Shown here: piece by piece, positions 51,298-58,731 of the stretch | Numbering within the stretch: position 1 is the stretch's first letter | Layout: every line of letters starts with the position of its first letter | NCBI GenBank assembly: GCA_913057945.1 | Contig: CAJXOF010000018.1 | Coordinates: 1-58,731 of the forward strand | Direction of reading: 5' to 3' | Source: an uncultured Hyphomonadaceae bacterium | GTDB lineage: Bacteria; Pseudomonadota; Alphaproteobacteria; Caulobacterales; Hyphomonadaceae | DNA length: 58,731 nt | Translations under genes and position numbers: made by a program | Notes under the pieces: model-generated | The model's database searches: none | Seen by the model: only the letters and a program-made list of their open reading frames with translations | What the model was told of the DNA's origin: nothing

Positions 51298-52130
51298 CCG
51301 CCGACGGTCACGGACGGGCCGGGCAGGCGGATCGTGTAGAAGCTGCGCGGTTTCTCGCCGGGCTTTCGGCCCTCGGCGGCAATGTGGATGTCACCGCTCA
51401 CGCCGTCCGGAATCCCCTGCCCCATTGGCAAGACGACCCCGCTCGGCAATTCGGCGGCAAACTGCCGGAATCGCCAGCCATTCAGCACCGGCATCTGTGC
51501 CACCCGGTCCCCGGCATGCATCCGAACGGGCACATCCCGCGCAAGGCTGCCCGACAGGTTCAGGAAGCTTTGCGTCACCCAGACCCCGGTCTTGGTACGC
51601 ACGACGCCCATCGCCACATGGGTCGCCTCTTCGCTCACGATGTTTGCGTAATGGCCGGGGCTCTCCATGAGATTCTTGTGCAGGCGGCGCACGGCCTCGC
51701 GCTTCAGATTCCACCGTCCGCGCACAACTTCCACCATGGCGACATTCTCGGCCGAATACTGGATGATCGCCCGCCGGTCGAAGGCCGAGACCCGGTCCTG
51801 CGGTGCGCGCCCGTCCGGGCCGACATGACCGAAGAAGTCATTATAGGCCATGTCGAGACTGTGGAATCGCGCCGTATTGCGCAGCGCCGGGCGATAGATC
51901 AGCGGCGGCAGCCCTTCCTCTTTCCGGGCCGTATTCACCAGCCGCAGGAATTCCTGCTCCATGCGCGCGTCAAAGGCATAGCCCTCCGGCAGATCCGCGA
52001 AACAGGGCTGCACCTGCTCCACATAATCGGCCACAGCCGTGCCGCGCCCGGTAAGAGCGAGGTCACAGGCAAAGGCCGGGAGGCCGGCCGCAAGCGCGGC
52101 AAGGCCGATGAAAAGAGCGCGCAGGATCAT
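51294..52130 (-). CDS. Exported CAP (SCP/PR1-like) domain protein
   Basis: A 278-residue protein with a signal peptide (MILRALFIGLAALAAGLPAFA). The CAP domain contains EFLRLVNTARKEEGLPPLIY, LRNTARFHSLDMAYNDFFGH, SPGHYANIVSEEATHVAMG and WVTQSFLN, including His of NDFFGH and SPGHYANI typical of the fold. From about residue 190 a second beta-rich domain follows (VRMHAGDRVAQMPVLNG). Extracellular or periplasmic, function unknown. It is the third gene of a leftward run after the acid phosphatase (39 bp) and uridine kinase. Confidence 0.88.
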   Translation of the reverse strand: MILRALFIGLAALAAGLPAFACDLALTGRGTAVADYVEQVQPCFADLPEGYAFDARMEQEFLRLVNTARKEEGLPPLIYRPALRNTARFHSLDMAYNDFFGHVGPDGRAPQDRVSAFDRRAIIQYSAENVAMVEVVRGRWNLKREAVRRLHKNLMESPGHYANIVSEEATHVAMGVVRTKTGVWVTQSFLNLSGSLARDVPVRMHAGDRVAQMPVLNGWRFRQFAAELPSGVVLPMGQGIPDGVSGDIHIAAEGRKPGEKPRSFYTIRLPGPSVTVGG

Positions 52131-52169
52131 GTCTCGGCCAGTTTACAGGCACCAACATGAACAGACGTG

Positions 52170-53078
52170 TTACGGCTGGGCGGGCCAGGGCTGCAACGAC
52201 TCCCGCTTCATCTCGCGCCGTGCATCCGGGGTGTGGCTGTAATCATGCCCGAACGGCGCGCTTTCCCAGCTGCCATATTCCGGATTGGGCAGCGCGATCC
52301 ACTCCCGGCCCCATTTGGCCTGATTGGCCTCATAGACGGCCTGCCGCTCTGCCGGGGAGCCTTTGTAGGCATCGGTGAAGTCGCCCAGATTGTCGCCGAG
52401 CATCAACAGGATGCGATAATCCGCCGCCACCACGGCCCAGCGCGTTGACTTGGCAGACGTCCAGTCGGACTGCTCGCCCTTGGTCAGCAGCGTGTCGACA
52501 TTGCCGCCCATCGGGAAGCCGAGGGCCGCAAGGTTGCGCGCCGTGCCCGCTTCCACCCCCGCATCGCGATTGGTCACGTAGAACACTTTCACGCCCTTGG
52601 CTGCGGCGGCCCGCGTGAATGCCACCGCGCCCGGCACGGCTTTCGCCACGCCCGCATTCGCCCAGGCATTCCAGCTGTCGGACTCAAAATCCTCGCCCGC
52701 CAGGATGCCTGCCGCCGCATAGGGCGAATTGTCGAGCACGGTTTCATCGGCGTCGAGAATGATCGCAGGCGGCAAATCCTGATAGGCATTCCCCTGCAGG
52801 TCCGGCGCGGCGGTCCAGTCCGGATCGGCCAGCGCCTCGTCCAGCCGCATCGCCGCCAGCGCATAAATGCCGTCCGTCGTCGCCTTGTATTCCACCGCCT
52901 GCTGCGCCCAGAGCGTCGCATTCAGCCGGTCATCCTGCGGCGTGCCCGCTTCGACGATCACCTCGCGTTCGACCATGGTCTTGCGGACAGGCTCGGCGTC
53001 CCTGTCCACAATGATACAGGCCGACAGGCCCAGCGGCGCCAGCAGCGCGACAGCAAGATATGAAAGCCTGTAGGTCAT
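52170..53078 (-). CDS. Acid phosphatase lipoprotein, e(P4)/class C family
   Basis: A 302-residue HAD-superfamily phosphatase. Lipobox LSAC (Cys21) predicts lipidation. The nucleophile motif IILDADETVLDNSPYAA is the DxDxT signature of the e(P4)/class C group; VFYVTNRDAGVEAGTARNL is motif II and LMLGDNLGDFTDAYKG motif IV. These enzymes hydrolyse 5'-nucleotides in the periplasm or at the outer membrane. It follows uridine kinase by 58 bp on the same strand, which suggests nucleotide salvage. Confidence 0.92.
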   Translation of the reverse strand: MTYRLSYLAVALLAPLGLSACIIVDRDAEPVRKTMVEREVIVEAGTPQDDRLNATLWAQQAVEYKATTDGIYALAAMRLDEALADPDWTAAPDLQGNAYQDLPPAIILDADETVLDNSPYAAAGILAGEDFESDSWNAWANAGVAKAVPGAVAFTRAAAAKGVKVFYVTNRDAGVEAGTARNLAALGFPMGGNVDTLLTKGEQSDWTSAKSTRWAVVAADYRILLMLGDNLGDFTDAYKGSPAERQAVYEANQAKWGREWIALPNPEYGSWESAPFGHDYSHTPDARREMKRESLQPWPAQP

Positions 53079-53136
53079 GACCGTCTCCTGTTCAGATAAA
53101 ACCGGTCTATCAGACTCGGCCCGAACCGGGAACGTG

Positions 53137-53823
53137 TCAGATGGCGCCGCAATTCTGCAGGCGCGCCAGCACCGGCGCGATCATGCGCTCGATGGCCTCT
53201 CCGGTCGGGCGGACATTGCCATAGGCCGGCAGGCCCTCATCGGCGATCACGAGGTCAGCCTCGAATTTCGCCGGATAGGTCCATTGGTAATGCGCCGCGC
53301 GCACCGTACCGAGATATTGCTGCAGCACGCTTTCCAGCGACCGGCCGCGTTCGGTCACATCCCTGCGGATACGACGCGCGAGGCGCAGATCGTCCGGCGT
53401 ATCGACATAGACCGACAAATCGATCAGAGAGCGGATTTTCGGGAAGGACAGCGCATGGATGCCTTCCAGGATCAGGATCGACGCTGAGTTGATCTCGCGC
53501 GTCTTTTCGCTGCGGTCATGGCGCTCATAATCATAGATCGGCTGCTGGATTGTCTCGCCCGCCTTCAGCGCGCGCAGATCCTTGACCAGCCGGTCAGCTT
53601 CCTTGGAGCGCGGTGCATCATAGTTGATGCCTGCGACCAGGGCTGTCCATTCTTCCTTGTTGGCCGGTTCGCCATAATGGCTCATCGGATAATAATAGGC
53701 GTCCTCGCCAAACAGGACGGCCTGGCCTTCCGGCAGATGGTCCAGCAGCGCTTCGGCCAGAGTCGACTTGCCCGAGCCTGAGCCACCGGACATTGCCACA
53801 AGGAAGGGTATCTTTTTCGCCAT
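53137..53823 (-). CDS. udk: Uridine kinase
   Basis: A 228-residue P-loop kinase. The Walker A is AMSGGSGSGKSTLAEALL, QPIYDYERHDRSEKTRE is the nucleoside-binding stretch of uridine/cytidine kinases, and ILILEGIHAL the Walker B. It phosphorylates uridine and cytidine with ATP or GTP. Shared run with the phosphatase lipoprotein downstream gives a plausible salvage route: dephosphorylation outside, rephosphorylation inside, with a nucleoside transporter elsewhere. Confidence 0.92.
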   Translation of the reverse strand: MAKKIPFLVAMSGGSGSGKSTLAEALLDHLPEGQAVLFGEDAYYYPMSHYGEPANKEEWTALVAGINYDAPRSKEADRLVKDLRALKAGETIQQPIYDYERHDRSEKTREINSASILILEGIHALSFPKIRSLIDLSVYVDTPDDLRLARRIRRDVTERGRSLESVLQQYLGTVRAAHYQWTYPAKFEADLVIADEGLPAYGNVRPTGEAIERMIAPVLARLQNCGAI

Positions 53824-53913
53824 GATGCGGAGGGTCTACCGGCAAACAGCTTGTCGCTTCAATGGATTATTGCCGCAAGCCCCCGCCAGATGCAGTGATG
53901 CCGCTTCTGCGGG

Positions 53914-54801
53914 CTAGGCGCTGGCCCGGTCTCGGGCGGCTTTCGTATCCTGCGCCGGAGGCAGGCCGAACAGGCGGCCATATTCCCGCGTGAACTGCGG
54001 CACGCTTTCATAGCCGACCGCATAGGCAACATGACTGGCAGAGCGTCCCTCGGCCCGCATCAGGCGGCGCGCCTCGATCAGGCGCAATTGTTTCTGGAAC
54101 TGAAGCGGCGAGAGAGAGGTCACCGCGCGGAAATGCTGGTGGAAGGCAGACACGCTCATGCCGGCTGCCTCGGCCAGCTGCGCCACCGGAATGGTCTGCG
54201 CATAGTCGCGCCGCAGCACGGCCACCGCCCGCCCGATCCGCTGGACATGCCCGTCGGGCCAGCCAAGCCGCCGGATCGCATCGCCATGACGGCCCGACAT
54301 CAGCCAGTAATGCATTTCCCGTACGAGCTGGGCCTGCAGCACTGGCAGGGAGTCCGGGCGTTCCAGCAGGCGCACCAGCCGCGCGGCCGCATCGGCCACT
54401 TCCCGATCCGTCGGATCAACGCGCACCGGCGCAGCATCATTTGACGGGAGCGGCCTGATCTCCCCGGCAAGGTCAGCGATCAGGGCCGGGTCCAGATCGA
54501 GCGCCAGCGACACATAGGGCGTCGCAGGATTGGCGCGGGTGATCTGGCTCATCGTCGGCACGTCCGCCGTGATCAGCAGGGAATCGCCTTCGGCGAAATC
54601 GTAGACGTCGGTTCCCATCATCACACGCTTGCTGCCCTGCAGGACGAGGCAGACAACCGGCTGCAGGATGGAGCGCTGCAATTCGCTGGGGTGCGTCGCC
54701 CTTATGATGACGAAACCGGGAATGGGCGTTTCCGCGATCCCGGCCGGGTCTGCATGGGCTTCGGCATAGCGAAGGGCGGTCGTCAGGGTGGGGTCTGTCA
54801 T
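53914..54801 (-). CDS. AraC family regulator with AraC_N domain
   Basis: A 295-residue regulator. Residues 1-190 form the AraC-type N-terminal domain (GFVIIRATHPSELQRSILQP, then CLVLQGSKRVMMG). The two C-terminal HTH motifs are IPVAQLAEAAGMSVSAFHQHFRA and EGRSASHVAYAVGYESVPQFTREY. It diverges from an SDR gene, a very common arrangement in which the SDR is the target. The ligand is unknown. A CCTCCA/TGGAGG inverted repeat lies in the gap. Confidence 0.9.
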   Translation of the reverse strand: MTDPTLTTALRYAEAHADPAGIAETPIPGFVIIRATHPSELQRSILQPVVCLVLQGSKRVMMGTDVYDFAEGDSLLITADVPTMSQITRANPATPYVSLALDLDPALIADLAGEIRPLPSNDAAPVRVDPTDREVADAAARLVRLLERPDSLPVLQAQLVREMHYWLMSGRHGDAIRRLGWPDGHVQRIGRAVAVLRRDYAQTIPVAQLAEAAGMSVSAFHQHFRAVTSLSPLQFQKQLRLIEARRLMRAEGRSASHVAYAVGYESVPQFTREYGRLFGLPPAQDTKAARDRASA

Positions 54802-54835
54802 GGGATCACCCTACCTCATTTCCGCCTGCTCCACA

Positions 54836-54849
54836 CCTCCATTTGGAGG
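54836..54849. promoter_or_regulatory. Inverted repeat between AraC and SDR genes
   Basis: CCTCCA and TGGAGG separated by TT, 34 bp from the AraC start and 85 bp from the SDR start. Possible operator; AraC sites are more often direct repeats, so the assignment is tentative. Confidence 0.3.
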
Positions 54850-54934
54850 ATCAGGCAAGGAATGGCGAGCTTCCGGCAACGCGCCTGCCCTGAGGACGCC
54901 TAGATAAGCCGTCCCACCCAAGCAGGAGACCGAC

Positions 54935-55690
54935 ATGTCCCAGATCACCCTCATCACCGGCGGCAGCCGCGGCCTTGGCCGCAACACCGCGCTCAGCATC
55001 GCCCGTCGCGGCGGCGATGTCCTGTTCACCTATCGCAGCCGTGCCGACGAAGCCGAAGCCCTTGTCGCCGAGATCGAGGGCATGGGCCGCAAGGCCCGCG
55101 CCTTCCAGCTCGACACCAGCAAGATCGGTACTTTCCCCACCTTTGCGGAAAGCCTGAAATCGGCCCTGCAGGAAACCTGGCAGCGCGACAGCTTCGACCA
55201 TCTCGTCAACAATGCCGGGCACGGCACCAATGCGCCGATTGCCGAATTCACGGAAGAACAGTTCGACGCTCTGGTGAACGTCCATCTCAAGGGCGTGGTC
55301 TTCCTGACCCAGGCCCTGCTGCCCCTGATCGCCGATGGCGGGCGGATCGTGAACATTTCGTCCGGCCTGACCCGCATGGTGTTCCCCGGCTATGGTATCT
55401 ATGCCGCCGCCAAGGGCGCGGTCGAAGTGCTCACCCGCTACATGGCCGGGGAATTCGGCGCGCGCGGCATTACGGTCAACACGGTTGCGCCGGGCGCCAT
55501 CGAGACCGATTTCGGCGGCGGAGTCGTGCGCGACACGCCGGGCCTGAACCAGCAGATCGCGGACATGACCGCGCTTGGCCGGGTCGGTGTACCGGATGAT
55601 ATCGGGCCGATGATTGCGACCCTTCTCTCGCCGGACAATCGCTGGATCAATGCCCAGCGGATCGAAGTCTCCGGCGGCCAGGGTCTCTAG
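54935..55690 (+). CDS. Short-chain dehydrogenase/reductase
   Basis: A 251-residue classical SDR. The NAD(P) loop is TGGSRGLGRNTAL (TGxxxGxG), LVNNAGHGTNAPIAEFT the NNAG motif, the catalytic Ser in NISSG and Tyr-x3-Lys in GIYAAAKGAVEVL. Arg in FTYRSRADEAEALV suggests NADPH. Substrate unknown. Starts 133 bp from the AraC gene; AGCAGGAG lies upstream of the ATG. A bidirectional terminator follows. Confidence 0.93.
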   Translation: MSQITLITGGSRGLGRNTALSIARRGGDVLFTYRSRADEAEALVAEIEGMGRKARAFQLDTSKIGTFPTFAESLKSALQETWQRDSFDHLVNNAGHGTNAPIAEFTEEQFDALVNVHLKGVVFLTQALLPLIADGGRIVNISSGLTRMVFPGYGIYAAAKGAVEVLTRYMAGEFGARGITVNTVAPGAIETDFGGGVVRDTPGLNQQIADMTALGRVGVPDDIGPMIATLLSPDNRWINAQRIEVSGGQGL

Positions 55691-55704
55691 ATTGTCCCCA
55701 AACG

Positions 55705-55736
55705 AAAAAGGCCGCCCCGAGGGGCGGCCTTTGATT
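55705..55736. terminator. Bidirectional terminator between SDR gene and pnp
   Basis: AAAGGCCGCCCC (55707-55718) and GGGGCGGCCTTT (55721-55732) form a 12-bp stem with a GA centre. T-rich tracts follow on the plus strand (TTTGATTTTG) and on the minus strand (TTTTTCG), so it can end transcripts from both genes. Confidence 0.9.
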
Positions 55737-55755
55737 TTGTGGAAGGGAGAAGAGG

Positions 55756-57891
55756 CTATTCCTCTTCGCCGCCTTCACCGCCGGCCAGTTCCTTGCCGGT
55801 TGTCTGGTCGACGACCTTCATGGACAGGCGCACCTTGCCGCGATCATCAAAGCCCATCAGCTTGACCCAGACGGTGTCGCCCTCTTTCACGAGGTCTTTC
55901 GGATGGTTCACGCGCTCGTTCGCCATTTGCGAGACGTGCACCAGGCCGTCCTTCGGACCGAAGAAGTTCACGAAGATGCCGAAATCTTTCAGGCCAACAA
56001 CTTTGCCTTCGTAGATCTCGCCGATTTCCGGCTCTGCGACGATCTCCTTGATCATCTTCAGCGCCTTGTTGATGGAGTCCTTGTCCAGCGCAGAGACTTG
56101 CACCGTGCCATCATCATCGATGTTCACCTTGGCGCCGGATTCTTCCACGATGCCGCGGATGACCTTGCCGCCGGACCCGATCACGTCACGGATCTTGTCG
56201 GTTGGCACCTTGATGATTTCCATCTGCGGTGCGTTCTCGGACAGGCTGTCGCGGGACGTGTCGAGGGCTTTCGCCATCTCGCCGAGGATGTGCATGCGCC
56301 CACCCTTGGCCTGCTCCAGCGCCGTGTGCATGATTTCCTTGGTGATACCGGCGATCTTGATGTCCATTTGCAGGGACGTCAGGCCTTTCTCGGTACCGGC
56401 CACTTTGAAGTCCATGTCGCCGAGATGATCTTCGTCGCCGAGGATGTCGGAGAGAACCGCCACGCCGTCAGCTTCCTTGATCAGGCCCATTGCGATGCCG
56501 GACACCGGACGGGTCACCGGCACGCCGGCATCCATCATGGCCAGCGAGCACCCACAGACCGTTGCCATCGAGGACGAGCCATTCGACTCGGTGATCTCGG
56601 AGACAAGGCGGATCGTGTACGGAAACTCTTCATGCGGTGGCAGGACAGCCTGCAGCGCGCGCCAGGCGAGCTTGCCGTGTCCGGTTTCGCGGCGGTTGGT
56701 GCCGCCCATGCGACCGGTCTCGCCCACAGAGTAAGGTGGGAAGTTGTAGTGCAGCATGAATTTGGATTTCGATGTGCCGTCGAGGCCGTCGATGAACTGT
56801 TCGTCATCGCTGGTGCCCAGCGTGGCCACACAGATCGCCTGCGTTTCACCGCGGGTGAACAGCGACGAGCCGTGCGTGCGCGGCAGGAAGCTGGCAATCG
56901 CTTCGATCGGGCGAACCTGATCCAGCGACCGGCCGTCAATACGCTTGCCGGTTTTCAGGATGTCGCCGCGAACAACGCTCGCTTCGGCTTCCTTGAAGGC
57001 CGCCTTGAAGACGTCGCCCGACATTTCGCCCGGCGCGTCTTCGGTGCCGACCAGGGCAGCCTTGGCCTTGTCGCGGGCTTCGCCCACAGCGGCCTGACGC
57101 TCCAGCTTCTCGGTCATCGAATAAGCGGCGGAGAGATCGGCGCCGACCAGTTTCTGGATTTTCTCCAGTTCGGCCGAATGATCTTCTGCGTCGAAGTCGA
57201 ACGGCTCTTTTGCGGCCTGCTCAGCCAGCTCGATGATCGCTTCGATCACAGGCTGGATGGCTTCGTGGCCCGCCATGACGGCGCCCAGCATGACATCTTC
57301 GGACAGCTCATAGGCTTCCGATTCCACCATCATCACGGCGTCGGCGGTGCCGGCCATGACGAGGTCCAGTTCGGACTCTTCGAGCTCTTCGATCGTCGGG
57401 TTGATGATGTACTCACCATCCTTGTAGCCGACGCGCGCTGCGCCGATCGGGCCCATGAACGGGGCGCCGGACAGGACGAGCGCCGCAGAAGCGCCGATCA
57501 TGCCGAGCACGTCCGGATCGTTTTCGAGGTCATACGACATCGCGGTCAGCACGACCTGGACTTCGTTCTTGAAGCCCTTGACGAACAGCGGACGGATCGG
57601 GCGGTCGATCAGGCGGGACGTCAGCGTCTCTTTTTCGGTCGGGCGGCCTTCACGCTTGAAGAAGCCACCGGGGATCCGGCCTGATGCGTAATATTTTTCC
57701 ATGTAGTTGACGGTCAGGGGGAAGAAGTCCTGACCCGGCTTCGCGCTTTTCGCAAAACATGCGGTCGCGAGCACTTTGGTATCGCCATAGGTCACCATGA
57801 CGGCGCCGTCGGCCTGACGGGCAACTTCGCCCGTCTCGATTGTCAGCGTGCGGCCGGCCCATTCCAGCGACACAGTTTTCTTGTCAAACAT
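55756..57891 (-). CDS. pnp: Polyribonucleotide nucleotidyltransferase
   Basis: A 711-residue 3'-to-5' phosphorolytic exoribonuclease and degradosome component. Two RNase PH-like domains ([20 protein letters not shown] near the N-terminus; [20 protein letters not shown] in the second), the KH domain ([20 protein letters not shown]) and the S1 domain ([20 protein letters not shown]) in the standard order. Full length. ATG at 57891 rather than the TTG at 57894. It follows rpsO with an intergenic hairpin, the classical rpsO-pnp arrangement in which PNPase autoregulates after RNase III cleavage. Confidence 0.97.
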   Translation of the reverse strand: MFDKKTVSLEWAGRTLTIETGEVARQADGAVMVTYGDTKVLATACFAKSAKPGQDFFPLTVNYMEKYYASGRIPGGFFKREGRPTEKETLTSRLIDRPIRPLFVKGFKNEVQVVLTAMSYDLENDPDVLGMIGASAALVLSGAPFMGPIGAARVGYKDGEYIINPTIEELEESELDLVMAGTADAVMMVESEAYELSEDVMLGAVMAGHEAIQPVIEAIIELAEQAAKEPFDFDAEDHSAELEKIQKLVGADLSAAYSMTEKLERQAAVGEARDKAKAALVGTEDAPGEMSGDVFKAAFKEAEASVVRGDILKTGKRIDGRSLDQVRPIEAIASFLPRTHGSSLFTRGETQAICVATLGTSDDEQFIDGLDGTSKSKFMLHYNFPPYSVGETGRMGGTNRRETGHGKLAWRALQAVLPPHEEFPYTIRLVSEITESNGSSSMATVCGCSLAMMDAGVPVTRPVSGIAMGLIKEADGVAVLSDILGDEDHLGDMDFKVAGTEKGLTSLQMDIKIAGITKEIMHTALEQAKGGRMHILGEMAKALDTSRDSLSENAPQMEIIKVPTDKIRDVIGSGGKVIRGIVEESGAKVNIDDDGTVQVSALDKDSINKALKMIKEIVAEPEIGEIYEGKVVGLKDFGIFVNFFGPKDGLVHVSQMANERVNHPKDLVKEGDTVWVKLMGFDDRGKVRLSMKVVDQTTGKELAGGEGGEEE

Positions 57892-57916
57892 CAAAATGTC
57901 TTTCTTTTCACATACG

Positions 57917-57957
57917 AAAAGCCCGCCGCGGCCCTATGCCCGGCGGGCTTGATTTTT
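57917..57957 (-). terminator. Hairpin between rpsO and pnp
   Basis: AAGCCCGCCG (57919-57928) pairs with CGGCGGGCTT (57941-57950). On the minus strand it is followed by TTTTCG only, so it is a moderate terminator/attenuator after rpsO with read-through into pnp; on the plus strand a better run, GATTTTTT, follows. E. coli has a comparable t1 site. Confidence 0.7.
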
Positions 57958-57960
57958 TAC

Positions 57961-58230
57961 CTAGCGGCGGATGCCGAGGGTTTCGATGAGGGTCTTGTAA
58001 CGCGCCTCATCCTTGCGCTTGGTGTAGTCAAGCAGCTTCCGGCGGGTCGCGACCATGGCCAGCAGGCCCCGGCGGGAGTGGTTGTCTTTCTTGTTCGTCT
58101 TGAAGTGGTCGGTGAGGTTGTTGATCCGTTCGGTCAGGATCGCGACCTGCACTTCTGGGGAACCGGTGTCGCCAGGCTTGGTGGCGAATTTTTCGATCAG
58201 TTCCTGCTTCTTCTCAGCGGTAATCGACAT
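57961..58230 (-). CDS. rpsO: Ribosomal protein S15
   Basis: An 89-residue small-subunit protein, exactly the family length: [58 protein letters not shown] and the C-terminal [12 protein letters not shown]. It binds the central domain of 16S rRNA and organises S6/S18 entry. AAAGAAAGGT-like purines precede the ATG at 58230 poorly (AAGAAAG about 8 nt up); the frame extends 13 codons. truB, usually just upstream in alphaproteobacteria, is not here. Confidence 0.97.
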   Translation of the reverse strand: MSITAEKKQELIEKFATKPGDTGSPEVQVAILTERINNLTDHFKTNKKDNHSRRGLLAMVATRRKLLDYTKRKDEARYKTLIETLGIRR

Positions 58231-58314
58231 CGTATATCTTTCTTGTGATCGCCTGATGGCGGGTTTCATCTAAGCGCCTGAATTGGCGGGGTTTTTGGGT
58301 GAGTATCTGAGGTC

Positions 58315-58389
58315 TCAGGCCACGGCCGGGATGTCGTCCAGCAGGGTCAGGACCCGATATCCCACCACAAGGGGCGGCTTATGGCTCAT
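58315..58389 (-). CDS. Possible 24-codon small ORF upstream of rpsO
   Basis: An ATG-initiated frame encoding MSHKPPLVVGYRVLTLLDDI and four more residues, then TGA, with GC3-rich codon use like real genes here. There is no good ribosome-binding site. It may be a remnant or leader peptide; it lies 85 bp before rpsO. Confidence 0.2.
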   Translation of the reverse strand: MSHKPPLVVGYRVLTLLDDIPAVA

Positions 58390-58680
58390 TTTAGGCGGAA
58401 ATGAAAGAGGGCGGGGTGAGTATCAACGAATCAGCTAGCGTTCAACAAATGAGCGAAAGTCTTCCAATCCAAGCTATCTACCGTTCTCGCAGAGAAATGG
58501 ATACGCAGACGTTCCTCCACAATTGAAAGTCGGTGAGATATCACCACAATTTCGAAAGCTGGAACATAAGTAAGACTAATCTTCCCACCCAAGATTTTAG
58601 CTGAAGCACAACCAAAATCACATAAGGTTTACTGCGCCTAATGTTACGGGTTGCAATCCGGTCGATACCTCGATCCTGTC
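58390..58680. other. AT-rich stretch without recognisable genes
   Basis: About 290 bp with clearly lower GC than the rest of the window and no frame longer than a few dozen codons. Neither tRNA, nor promoter pair, nor a gene remnant could be recognised. It may be foreign or decayed sequence, or the upstream control region of rpsO. Confidence 0.5.
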
Positions 58681-58681
58681 A

Positions 58682-58712
58682 TCCCGGAATTTGCGCCAGC
58701 AAATATCCGGGA
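58682..58712. repeat. Palindromic element of the dispersed GTCATCCCGG...CCGGGACCCAG kind
   Basis: TCCCGGAATTTG and CAAATATCCGGGA form a 12-bp stem with one bulge and a 6-nt loop, bracketed by CTGTCA before and CCCAGCAG after. Short hairpins with these flanks are scattered between genes in many alphaproteobacterial genomes (established in general; only this copy is in the window). The flank continues to the window end, so the element may be longer. Confidence 0.5.
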
Positions 58713-58731
58713 CCCAGCAGAGCGAGGGCGC

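Noticed and set aside
55903..57684. 593-codon open frame on the plus strand opposite pnp
   Set aside because: It mirrors the codon structure of pnp, is His/Asp/Arg-rich without family features, and pnp is certain. The same applies to the long frames opposite lpd (2658-4169) and rpsA (13035-14222).

Overview
The window reads as a chromosomal segment of an alphaproteobacterium, most likely of the Hyphomonadaceae (Hyphomonas-like). Reasons: high GC with strong third-position GC bias; the alphaproteobacterial block aroA - cmk - rpsA - ihfB next to a FYDLN acidic protein gene and tRNA-Ala; DUF1150 and DUF2125 proteins; a fabA/fabI pair; large TonB-dependent receptors; and a beta-helix plus diheme cytochrome lipoprotein pair whose second family is, from memory, named after a Hyphomonas neptunium locus. 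I see no prophage, insertion sequence, CRISPR array, plasmid origin or rRNA. The genes are almost all intact and tightly packed.

Layout. 1-2.2 kb: electron transfer flavoprotein genes (etfA cut by the window edge, etfB), divergent from yebC. 2.2-6.2 kb: GNAT acetyltransferase, lipoamide dehydrogenase, two small membrane proteins, and a glutathione-transferase-like protein divergent from a WYL regulator. 6.9-11.7 kb: a secreted trypsin-like protease with a DUF4384-like tail, ferredoxin-NADP reductase, a periplasmic rhodanese, XerC and MscL. 11.8-18.8 kb: ihfB, rpsA (with an unusual C-terminal helix-hairpin-helix), cmk, an Old Yellow Enzyme, aroA, then the FYDLN protein, tRNA-Ala(GGC) and DUF1150. 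18.8-25 kb: the exported beta-helix/diheme cytochrome pair, threonine deaminase, a tandem FKBP lipoprotein and a double caspase-like protein. 25-30 kb: cysQ, glmM, an unknown membrane protein, a DsbA-fold isomerase and an HSL-type esterase. 30-35.6 kb: two divergent TonB receptors. 35.7-43.8 kb: SelO, an HNH nuclease, the ftsE-ftsX-ydcF-plsC-DUF2125-alkA run, a zinc-ribbon protein and a phosphoribosyltransferase. 43.8-49.9 kb: 2-hydroxyacid dehydrogenase, SH3 protein, fabA, a depolymerase-like lipoprotein, fabI, a small HTH-like protein, a candidate structured RNA, an NAD(P)-binding protein and an iodotyrosine-deiodinase-like nitroreductase. 49.9-55.7 kb: TetR regulator divergent from an enoyl-CoA isomerase-like protein, CAP-domain protein, acid phosphatase lipoprotein, uridine kinase, and AraC divergent from an SDR. 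55.7-58.7 kb: pnp and rpsO, then a gene-poor AT-rich stretch ending in a palindromic repeat.

The most interesting signal is at 18.77-21.13 kb. An exported pair of unknown function (parallel beta-helix lipoprotein, then diheme c-type cytochrome lipoprotein) is preceded by a perfect 13-bp inverted repeat, with a nested 6-bp one, that buries the Shine-Dalgarno sequence of the first gene. Shorter hairpins cover the ribosome-binding regions of the HNH nuclease and secreted protease genes. Other points: a tandem caspase whose second half has lost its catalytic dyad, a ribosomal protein S1 with a helix-hairpin-helix tail, an exported trypsin with a caspase-associated accessory domain, and a possible small RNA at 48.2-48.3 kb. 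Family names are recalled from knowledge; no database search was run.
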